A stretch of DNA of 33,219 nucleotides, from assembly GCA_947463915.1 (NCBI GenBank), contig CANHVO010000028.1, positions 1 to 33,219 on the forward strand, in the 5' to 3' direction. Origin of the DNA: Planctomycetaceae bacterium (GTDB taxonomy: Bacteria > Planctomycetota > Planctomycetia > Pirellulales > Pirellulaceae). Under the pieces are notes generated by a model. It was not told where the DNA came from. It made no database searches and saw only the letters and a list, made by a program, of their open reading frames with translations. The translations under genes and the position numbers were made by a program. Shown here in pieces: positions 1 to 6,095 of this stretch. Positions within the stretch are counted from its first letter, which is position 1; each line of letters begins with the position of its first letter.

Positions 1-222
1 CCAACCATGAACCACCCACAAAACTGTCAACAGACTGTATACTCAAGATCGGCCTCCCTGATGTTCCTTAAGTTGCTTCGTAACAACAACTTATACGCAG
101 GAGAGGCCACTTTTGTTTGCGACATGAATGAATAATCCGGGTTAAACGACTAGATCAACGAGCCGTCGGTGATCTAGTTACTCTCGGCAAGAGAGACCCA
201 CTTCAAGCTAATCCTTACCACC
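1..222. other. Left-edge stretch without a supported gene
   Basis: No convincing gene is seen. A reading frame open at the left edge runs to a TAA at 133-135, but its composition gives no recognisable family; it could be the tail of a gene that starts outside the window or chance. After it, an 8-bp inverted repeat (CTAGATCA at 150-157 and TGATCTAG at 170-177) precedes the terminator at 223-252. Together these look like the 3' untranslated end of an upstream plus-strand transcript, or a structured leader for the gene at 278. Confidence 0.4.
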
Positions 223-252
223 AAGGCGGCGTCATCAACGCCGCCTTTTTTT
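223..252 (+). terminator. Intrinsic terminator (or attenuator)
   Basis: A perfect 10-bp stem (AAGGCGGCGT at 223-232, ACGCCGCCTT at 238-247) with a 5-nt loop is followed by a T run to 252. This is a strong Rho-independent terminator for plus-strand transcription. It lies only 26 nt before the ATG at 278. It therefore either ends an upstream transcript with the next promoter squeezed in or overlapping, or controls the downstream gene by attenuation. Nothing in the sequence decides between the two. Confidence 0.8.
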
Positions 253-277
253 AAATCAAAATGAAAAGGTACTAATC

Positions 278-1294
278 ATGCTGCATCTCTCCCATGCTGC
301 TCGAGCATTTGCATTTCTAGTTTGCATTTCGCTATGCGCATTTACCGGCTGCGACTCGACTCCAACGGGCGTAAGCGTTTCGGGTCCTAGCGCAAAGACT
401 GGCAAGCTTCGGTTTGCAGTCATTCCAAAGGGAACTAGCCACCAATTCTGGCGTTCGGTGCATGCTGGTGCCGAAGCGGGAGCCAAGGAAATGGGCGACG
501 TGGAAGTAATTTGGAAAGGACCGGAAACTGAGGCAGACACATCCGGTCAAATCGCCGTCGTAAAGAGTTTCATTACCAACCGAGTCGACGGCATTGTCTT
601 GGCACCAAATCACTCGCAATCCCTCGTGGATGTCGTTTCAGAAGCGAACTCGGAAAATATCCCAGTGGTCATCTTCGACAGCGGACTTGGAAAGGGCCCC
701 AAGATCGTTAGCTACGTCGCAACGGATAACCATCGCGGTGGCATCTTGGCCGGAAAATGCCTAGCCGAAGCGATCGGACATCAAGGCAAAGTCATTATGC
801 TCCGTTACAACCCAGGTAGCGAAAGCACCGAACAGCGCGAGATTGGGTTCTTAGAAGCCATGGCAGAAGAAAAGGGTATCGAAGTCCTCTCATCAGATCA
901 GTATGCAGGTACCAAAACCGAGGAGGCATTCGCCAAAGCGACCCAAGTACTTAACAAATATCGCGATCAAGTGACGGGGATCTTTGCCGTTTGTGAGCCG
1001 AACTGCAACGGTACGCTTGAGGCGCTCACCCAAACGGGGCTAGCCGGCAAAGTCAAATTCGTAGGCTTCGACTCGAGCGACACGATGATCAGAGGCATGA
1101 GCGAAAACACTGTGGCTGGCATTGTCCTGCAAGACCCATTTGAAATGGGAAGGCAATCGGTTTTAGCTTTGGCCAAGCATGTGCGGAAAGAACCGGTCGA
1201 GCCGGTGATCTCGACAGGCGAGTATGTGGCAACGCCAGAGAATCAATCAAAGGAACCGTACAATCGGCTGTTGCGGCCAGAGCTTGGCAAATAG
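278..1294 (+). CDS. Sugar-type ABC transporter substrate-binding lipoprotein
   Basis: 338 aa. The N-terminus is a hydrophobic signal ending in a lipobox-like FTGC with the lipidated Cys at residue 25, so the mature protein is probably membrane-anchored. The rest reads as a type 1 periplasmic binding protein of the ribose/xylose class (Peripla_BP_4). It has a 'FWRSVHAGAEAGAKEMG' first helix, 'VDGIVLAPNHSQSLVDVV', 'IPVVIFDSG', 'YVATDNHRGGILAG' and a C-terminal 'GFDSSDTMIRGM' hinge region. Family knowledge says such proteins bind monosaccharides or related small molecules for ABC import. No permease or ATPase gene is next to it, so the partner transporter is elsewhere or it acts as a sensor. The ATG at 278 has an AAAAGG upstream. 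The ligand cannot be told from sequence. Confidence 0.85.
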   Translation: MLHLSHAARAFAFLVCISLCAFTGCDSTPTGVSVSGPSAKTGKLRFAVIPKGTSHQFWRSVHAGAEAGAKEMGDVEVIWKGPETEADTSGQIAVVKSFITNRVDGIVLAPNHSQSLVDVVSEANSENIPVVIFDSGLGKGPKIVSYVATDNHRGGILAGKCLAEAIGHQGKVIMLRYNPGSESTEQREIGFLEAMAEEKGIEVLSSDQYAGTKTEEAFAKATQVLNKYRDQVTGIFAVCEPNCNGTLEALTQTGLAGKVKFVGFDSSDTMIRGMSENTVAGIVLQDPFEMGRQSVLALAKHVRKEPVEPVISTGEYVATPENQSKEPYNRLLRPELGK

Positions 1295-1327
1295 TGTGCT
1301 ACCCTGCGCAGCACATGCCTGTCAGTT

Positions 1328-1432
1328 CTAGCACACCAAGCATGTTGCGAACGTTAGGCTCGAGGCCCACGTTCGCCAGGGCGTCGACGGGCGGGCTTGC
1401 CCCGCCAACGTCGCAAATACTTGGCGTGCTAG
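1328..1432. repeat. Long imperfect inverted repeat with internal hairpin, between convergent genes
   Basis: The outer arms are at 1328-1355 and 1407-1432. They pair in blocks CTAGCAC/GTGCTAG, CAAG/CTTG and TTGCGAACGTT/AACGTCGCAA, with small bulges. Between them is a 6-bp hairpin GGCGGG-CTTGC-CCCGCC (1390-1406). The whole structure sits between the 3' ends of two convergent genes and could stop transcription from both sides, although no T run follows it. The GGGCTTGCCCC core recurs near 27532-27543, which suggests a dispersed repeat family. Confidence 0.7.
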
Positions 1433-1470
1433 GCCCGGGCTTATTCTGGCAACCCGCGATTATCCTGGCA

Positions 1471-2754
1471 CTAAGACTTTTCTTCTGGCTCGTGGCTCAG
1501 TTGCAGTGTGTTGGCCGGCACCATCTTCGCATTTGCGGCGTCCCAACCCATCATTTGACTTGATCGCCAGCTTTCGTTGGCCATGTTTACTGCAACGACC
1601 CCAGCCATCCCAAGTTCGATCGGACAATTCAAGGCCTCTCCATTTCGAAGATGATTATGCAGGTTGGTATGGTGGAGGTTTTGGTCCTCGCCACCTGTCT
1701 TAGTATGCTCGGCCAGCGTCTTGCCGTCTTTGTCTTTCGCAATCCACCCCGTCTTGTTGAACTCGAGCGTACCGCGATAGCCGCGAATCAAATGGTCGAT
1801 ACCTACACGATTGCTCATCGTTCCCAGGACGTACACGGTCATTCCGCGCGGGTATTCGCATATCATCTCGATGTTGTCCGGCAAATCGCGTCCATCTGGC
1901 CATTGCCAAATACCGCCCATACCAACAACACGACGAGGGTACAGCAAATCACAAGCCTTCATGATTCGCGTGATGCGGTGGATGAACAAGTCGGTACAGA
2001 TACCACCCGAATACGCTGAATAGCATCGCCATTCGAAATAGTGATTGGGATTCCAATCGATCTTTTTAGCCGATCCTAGCCAAGCATTCCAATCGAGATC
2101 GGCTGGCTTCGACGCGTGTTCGGCCACCTGCTCCGGCTCACGCCAAGGTCCCTTCTTTGAATCATAGCGGCGCACGTATTCGATTTGCGCATGGATTACC
2201 TTTCCAATGACCCCTTTTCGAATCGCATCCCGGGCTGAAATGTAACTATCGTCCGACATGGCTTGCACACCGATTTGCAGCGGACGTTTGGTCTCCTTTT
2301 GCTTCTTCATCACCGCTTGCGCTTCGGGAATCGTGTGCGTCATCGGCTTTTCACAATAGACTGCTTTGCCTGCATCCATCGCATCGATGGTCATGGTCCA
2401 GTGCCAATGTTCTGGAGTCGCAACGACCACGTAGTCGACATCTTTGTTGTCGAGTAACCGGCGATAGTCTGTATGCGACTCGATCGCTCCAATTTTTGCT
2501 TTTCCTGCGTCGGCTCTCTTCTTCCAACAGTCCGCGACCGCGATCGGCAACAAATTGTTTTTCTCTTTTAAGTTATTGATTACGTCGAAGTGCGCATTGC
2601 CGATGACTCCGCCACCGATCACCGAGACTCCAATTCGGTCATTAGCCCCGATGATTTGGCCGTAGCTCTTGGCCGATAGTTGAGTTGCGCCGACGACAGC
2701 AACAGCCGTCGTTGCTGTGGACAAGAACGATCTTCGAGATACTTCAGCTGTCAC
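1471..2754 (-). CDS. Gfo/Idh/MocA family oxidoreductase, Tat-exported
   Basis: 427 aa from the chosen GTG start. It is an NAD(P)-dependent oxidoreductase of the Gfo/Idh/MocA family, which act on sugars, inositols and related polyols. Seen: a twin-arginine signal (SRRSFLSTA, residues 6-14) with a following hydrophobic stretch; a Rossmann nucleotide loop VIGGGVIG at about 45-52; the family signature CEKPMTH at about 134-140; and a C-terminal alpha/beta domain. The open frame extends to a TTG at 2772, but GTG at 2754 has a GAGG Shine-Dalgarno 8 nt upstream and puts the RR motif at the usual distance from the N-terminus. Planctomycetes carry many exported members. The substrate is unknown. It converges on the binding-protein gene; a functional link is possible but only inferred. 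Confidence 0.88.
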   Translation of the reverse strand: MTAEVSRRSFLSTATTAVAVVGATQLSAKSYGQIIGANDRIGVSVIGGGVIGNAHFDVINNLKEKNNLLPIAVADCWKKRADAGKAKIGAIESHTDYRRLLDNKDVDYVVVATPEHWHWTMTIDAMDAGKAVYCEKPMTHTIPEAQAVMKKQKETKRPLQIGVQAMSDDSYISARDAIRKGVIGKVIHAQIEYVRRYDSKKGPWREPEQVAEHASKPADLDWNAWLGSAKKIDWNPNHYFEWRCYSAYSGGICTDLFIHRITRIMKACDLLYPRRVVGMGGIWQWPDGRDLPDNIEMICEYPRGMTVYVLGTMSNRVGIDHLIRGYRGTLEFNKTGWIAKDKDGKTLAEHTKTGGEDQNLHHTNLHNHLRNGEALNCPIELGMAGVVAVNMANESWRSSQMMGWDAANAKMVPANTLQLSHEPEEKS

Positions 2755-2762
2755 AAGTTCAC

Positions 2763-2766
2763 CCTC
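2763..2766 (-). promoter_or_regulatory. Shine-Dalgarno deciding a GTG start
   Basis: Minus-strand GAGG lies 8 nt before the GTG at 2754. It supports that start over the in-frame TTG at 2772, which would place the ribosome site inside the coding region. Confidence 0.55.
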
Positions 2767-2924
2767 TTTCAAGTCATTTCATGTTGTTAAGGCTCTACCT
2801 TTAGGATAGGCATTCCGACTGTCGAAAACGATCAAGACCGGTCGCTCGCCTCGTTAACCGCGGCAGATAGCGAACGTGGTCAACTCGGAAGTCATTCTAA
2901 CCCAAGTAAAGTGTCGTTGCATGG

Positions 2925-3041
2925 TTAGGCGAGCGGCAGGCGGAAAACTACCGTAGCTGGATTCGCCAGAATTCAGCACGTACTGAATTCTGGCGAATCC
3001 AGCTTCGAATCCTGGTATGTTCTCTCCCGCCGCTTGCCTTA
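2925..3041. repeat. Nested palindromic element with perfect 22-bp arms
   Basis: The core is a perfect inverted repeat: a 22-nt arm at 2955-2976 (AGCTGGATTCGCCAGAATTC...) and its exact reverse complement at 2983-3004 around a 6-nt loop. Outside it is a second inverted pair: TTAGGCGAGCGGCAGG at 2925-2940 and CCCGCCGCTTGCCTTA at 3026-3041, matching with three mismatches. The outer box recurs as single copies at 8981-8995 and 31750-31765. The element lies between two minus-strand genes, 11 bp from the stop codon of the dioxygenase gene, and has no T run. It reads as a non-coding dispersed repeat rather than a simple terminator. Confidence 0.85.
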
Positions 3042-3051
3042 GAGTGTGATC

Positions 3052-3909
3052 TTACTTGATCACTGTCCAGTGCTTGTAGAAAATCGCTCGCACTGGAGCC
3101 ATCATCAATCGAATACCGGTCAAGACGCCGCTCATCAACCAAGGGAATGGCGATGGGCGAAGGATGTCGACGAAGAGACAGTATCGCATCGCATCGGACT
3201 CATTGCACGATTGGTGTTGTAGTGTGTCATCAAAAATAAAGAGCTTGTTTTCTTGCCAATAGTGAGTCTTGTCACCAACCTTGATATAGACGTTCTTGTT
3301 GTCGATATCATTGATGTTGTACAAAACTCGCAGTGTCACACGCAGCGGACCGAAGTGCTCACCGGTGGATTGCTTCTTATTGAAGATCGACACGCCAATG
3401 GTTCGAATATACTTGAATGGCTGATGGTATTCAGGCATATCGACGGTGCCAGGAATGTTCGTTCCGTACCACTTGAAGAAGATCATACCTCGCTTTTTCT
3501 CTTGCATTTTGGATTCGAGAAGGCCGACAAGATTGCGATCTGCGGCAGCATCGATCAGCGTTTGAATCTCCGATTGGTAGCCTTCCGGCAAGTCTTGCAA
3601 ACGATAGATTCCGCGATTCCAGAAAGGCACGCAGAACAGGTCCATTAGGAGGTTAAACGGAGAAAGCAACCAGGTGAATACACCGTTGCCCGCGAAGTAT
3701 TGATCCATTGTCTTGATGGTTCTTGGGCTGTTGCGAAGCACATCCACAAACCCCAAAGCCAAATAGGTCAAGAAAATCCATGGGATGAAATAGAGAGCGA
3801 GAAGCGGCGGAACGATCCGCTTGAAGGCCTTCTTGAAGGTCCTAAGGAACCTCTGGTTGCGTTCCGATTTGGACGTGTTGGCAGAGACCGGAGGCGAAAT
3901 AGTTACCAT
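3052..3909 (-). CDS. Membrane-anchored aspartyl/asparaginyl beta-hydroxylase-like dioxygenase (LpxO-like)
   Basis: 285 aa, ATG start. It is an Fe(II)/2-oxoglutarate dioxygenase of the Asp_Arg_Hydrox family. One hydrophobic segment (about residues 33-56) near the N-terminus and another hydrophobic patch at about 78-97 suggest membrane association, as in the lipid A hydroxylase LpxO. The catalytic domain has FFKWYG (144-149), the first iron-ligand histidine in GEHFGPLRVTL (H185), FDDTLQHQSCNESD with D227/D228 and the second histidine H232, and R242 with VDILRPSPFP as the 2-oxoglutarate side. Family knowledge: members hydroxylate lipid A acyl chains, peptide Asp/Asn or ornithine lipids. The length and membrane segment favour a lipid substrate, but this is inferred. 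It stands alone between a palindromic repeat and the rpsG terminator. Confidence 0.82.
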   Translation of the reverse strand: MVTISPPVSANTSKSERNQRFLRTFKKAFKRIVPPLLALYFIPWIFLTYLALGFVDVLRNSPRTIKTMDQYFAGNGVFTWLLSPFNLLMDLFCVPFWNRGIYRLQDLPEGYQSEIQTLIDAAADRNLVGLLESKMQEKKRGMIFFKWYGTNIPGTVDMPEYHQPFKYIRTIGVSIFNKKQSTGEHFGPLRVTLRVLYNINDIDNKNVYIKVGDKTHYWQENKLFIFDDTLQHQSCNESDAMRYCLFVDILRPSPFPWLMSGVLTGIRLMMAPVRAIFYKHWTVIK

Positions 3910-4005
3910 AGTGTTGGGTTTGGATTAGCTTCGAGGAAGAGATTATCGGAACGCAAGAAACCGATATCACAAACCCTGGAGCCGCGTCAACCACAGACAG
4001 TGCGT

Positions 4006-4037
4006 AAAAAAAGCCCGCTTTCATCAAGCGGGCTTTT
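4006..4037 (-). terminator. Intrinsic terminator of rpsL-rpsG
   Basis: Stem AAGCCCGCTT (4011-4020) / AAGCGGGCTT (4026-4035) with a 5-nt loop. Read on the minus strand it is followed by a run of seven T (plus-strand A at 4006-4012). It lies just after the rpsG stop codon. Because it ends the transcript here, fusA and tuf do not follow as they do in the classical str operon. Confidence 0.9.
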
Positions 4038-4062
4038 GATCATTCCGAGGTTTCGCAGAAAA

Positions 4063-4533
4063 CTACCAGGCGAAGTGAGCGAATGCCTTGTTCGCGTCTG
4101 CCATACGGTGAGTGTTTTCTCGTTTGGTGATCGCTGTGCCTTCTTTGCGGTAGGCTGCCATCAATTCGTCAGCGAGCTTCTGGTGAGTCGCGCGGCCCTT
4201 TTTGTCCCGTACTGCACCGAGAACCCAGCGGAAAGCCAAGCTTTGTTGACGGTTCTTGTTGACTTGCATTGGAACTTGGTAAGAAGCACCACCAACTCGC
4301 TTGGAGCGAACTTCGATATAGGGCTTCACGTTTTCGATCGCTTGCTCGAAGACTTCGATCGATGGTCGATCTTTGATCTTTTCGGCGATTTCATCGAGAG
4401 CGCTGTAGAACACGCCTTGGGCGGTCGTCTTCTTCCCGTCGTACATCAAGCAGTTAATGAACTTGGATGCAAGCAAGGAATTGAATCGAGGGTCAGGTCG
4501 CAGGCTGGTGCGAGAAGCGGTAATTTTGCCCAT
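4063..4533 (-). CDS. rpsG: 30S ribosomal protein S7
   Basis: 156 aa, the usual S7 length. S7 is a primary 16S rRNA-binding protein that nucleates assembly of the 30S head and lies near the mRNA exit and E site. The family signature [22 protein letters not shown] is recognisable near residues 14-35, followed by the helical body ([24 protein letters not shown]) and the C-terminal [18 protein letters not shown]. The gene follows rpsL with a 50-bp gap and ends in a strong terminator, so the two form a short unit. No good Shine-Dalgarno is seen before the ATG; translation may depend on coupling to rpsL. Confidence 0.98.
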   Translation of the reverse strand: MGKITASRTSLRPDPRFNSLLASKFINCLMYDGKKTTAQGVFYSALDEIAEKIKDRPSIEVFEQAIENVKPYIEVRSKRVGGASYQVPMQVNKNRQQSLAFRWVLGAVRDKKGRATHQKLADELMAAYRKEGTAITKRENTHRMADANKAFAHFAW

Positions 4534-4583
4534 AGGTATATTCTAAATTGGTCTACAAGGAAGCTGGAGATACTAGGTAAGGA

Positions 4584-4952
4584 TTAAGCCTTTTTCGCGC
4601 CGTAGCGGCTGCGAGATTGCTTGCGGCCGACAACTCCGAGTGTATCTCGGCTTCCGCGGACGACTTGGTAACGCACTCCTGGCAAATCGCGAACACGACC
4701 GCCGCGCACAAGCACGATCGAGTGTTCTTGCAAATTGTGGCCTTCGCCTGGAATGTAAACAGTGACTTCCTTGCCGTTGCTCAGGCGAACCCGGGTGATC
4801 TTGCGAAGTGCAGAATTCGGCTTCTTCGGAGTCATTGTCCTGACCAACAAGCAAACACCTTGCTTCTGTGGACATTGCTCAAGGACAGGGCTTTTCGTTG
4901 TCTTGTGTTGAACAACGCGGTTTTTTCGAACCAATTGATTGATGGTTGGCAT
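4584..4952 (-). CDS. rpsL: 30S ribosomal protein S12
   Basis: 122 aa from ATG at 4952 ([10 protein letters not shown]), the conserved family start; the frame stays open to 5003, but that extension is not conserved. S12 sits at the decoding centre and controls accuracy. Seen: CPQKQGVC (27-34), [11 protein letters not shown] (41-51) with K43 intact, [10 protein letters not shown] (69-78) and [12 protein letters not shown] (84-95). Position 88, counted with Met as 1 and aligned with E. coli, is Arg where most bacteria have Lys. K88R is a known streptomycin-resistance change in other bacteria. Residues 35-40 (LLVRTM) also differ from the common TRVYTT. It lies downstream of tRNA-Leu and is followed by rpsG. 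Confidence 0.98.
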   Translation of the reverse strand: MPTINQLVRKNRVVQHKTTKSPVLEQCPQKQGVCLLVRTMTPKKPNSALRKITRVRLSNGKEVTVYIPGEGHNLQEHSIVLVRGGRVRDLPGVRYQVVRGSRDTLGVVGRKQSRSRYGAKKA

Positions 4953-5031
4953 ACGGACGGCAGTCGCCTTGCGAACTGAGTGAATTACATTGAGGAAGTA
5001 CAAAGTTCCAAAACCATCGTCATTTGAGCAG

Positions 5032-5116
5032 TACCAAAGGTGGGAATCGAACCCACACGTCTGTTAAGGACACTGGATTTTGAGTCCAGCGCGTCTGCCG
5101 ATTCCGCCACTTTGGC
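5032..5116 (-). tRNA. tRNA-Leu(CAA)
   Basis: 85 nt on the minus strand. Acceptor stem GCCAAAG/CTTTGGT closes with a G-U at 1:72 and discriminator A. The D-loop region GGCGGAATCGGCAGACGC is leucine-like. The anticodon arm CTGGA-CTCAAAA-TCCAG gives anticodon CAA (reads UUG). A long variable arm (TGTCCTTAACAGACGT) marks it as class II, and the T arm is GTGGGTTCGATTCCCAC. CCA is not encoded. It lies 79 bp upstream of rpsL on the same strand. Confidence 0.97.
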
Positions 5117-6095
5117 AAGTGTATCAACCGCGTGACGATGAATTTGGGAGGATGAGTTTAATGTTGACCAGTACTATCGGACAAGTCCAACCGCGGTTTT
5201 TCCTCGAAATTCCTCCCGGCACGATTTTAGCCAAGACTATCGGTTCCGAGTTCCCGCTGGGTTCCCAAGGAGTTTGAATATCCCCGAGTCTTTGCGACAA
5301 AATCGTGTTTCGACAGACTTCCCAAGCTTAATCCAGGCATTTTGCTCCGATTTTGAGAGCAATACAGGTCTCCGAGGAGCCGTCTTCCCTAGCTTTTGGA
5401 TTTCTAATGGTCCCCGATGAGCTCGTGGATTGTCGATTTAGTCGTTTGACGGTCAGCCGAAGGCGTACCGAATTCTTTGGGCAGTACGCCTTCGGCTGAC
5501 TGTTAAACGAAGCCCTGCACCGGAAGGCTGGCGCCGTTCCGCTAACGCAACGCTATTCGGGTATCCTCGGCGAATGAGTCTGGGAATGAACGTAGTTGTG
5601 GGAACGAGCTTTTTGAAAAACGTTTAGCTCGAAGTCCCAAAAAAATGCTGTTTTTTCTTCCCTCCTAATTATCGTTGGACGAAGTTTTGGGTTATGACGA
5701 CAAATACGATTGTATTGTCATGTTATCAGTCCAGCCGACCGACAGATTGATCTTGTTGTCCCGGAAACCAAACGATTGACATCATTGTGACCGTGGCTTG
5801 CCATCGAAACGATGTCAGTCCTTTCCAATAAAAAAATCGGCCAAGTCCACCTTTTGCGATTTTTCCAATGGAATTTGAGATCAATACCAAACAAAATGCC
5901 CTTGGCCCGCGGTTTGCAACGGTATCCAAGTCAGACCGCAAACACTTGAGCTCGCTTCGATCGTGGATCAGGCTGGTTTATCGTGGGACTGGAAAAACTG
6001 GGCTGTAGGCAGTATCGCCCGAGTCTTGTTCCAAACACAATAGAGTGCAAGCAAAGGTTCTCTCCAAACAACAACTAAGGTAAACAGAGGAAGTC
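5117..6095. other. 979-bp gene-free stretch between tRNA-Leu and cphA
   Basis: No reading frame here has family features; the longest candidates are short and one overlaps the tRNA. The region holds the palindromic repeat at 5443-5509. It must contain the divergent promoters for tRNA-Leu/rpsL (minus) and cphA (plus), but no clear -35/-10 pair was found. No recognised structural RNA (RNase P, tmRNA, SRP, 6S) or tRNA was identified by eye. Confidence 0.5.
5443..5509. repeat. Palindromic repeat with 26-bp arms (CGTTTRACRGTCAGCCG family)
   Basis: Left arm 5443-5468 begins CGTTTGACGGTCAGCCGA. Right arm 5484-5509 is its reverse complement with two mismatches, around a 15-nt loop containing GAATTC. 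The same arm sequence appears at the right edge of the window (33199-33219), where CGTTTAACAGTCAGCCG is cut by the end. It is therefore a dispersed element rather than a local structure. Confidence 0.88.

Noticed and set aside
3700-4587. Open frame of about 295 codons on the plus strand
   Set aside because: It is antisense to the dioxygenase gene, the rpsG terminator and the whole of rpsG, all strongly supported.
5726-5941. Possible 71-codon minus-strand gene upstream of cphA
   Set aside because: No ribosome site, no motif and unlikely composition; considered a chance frame.
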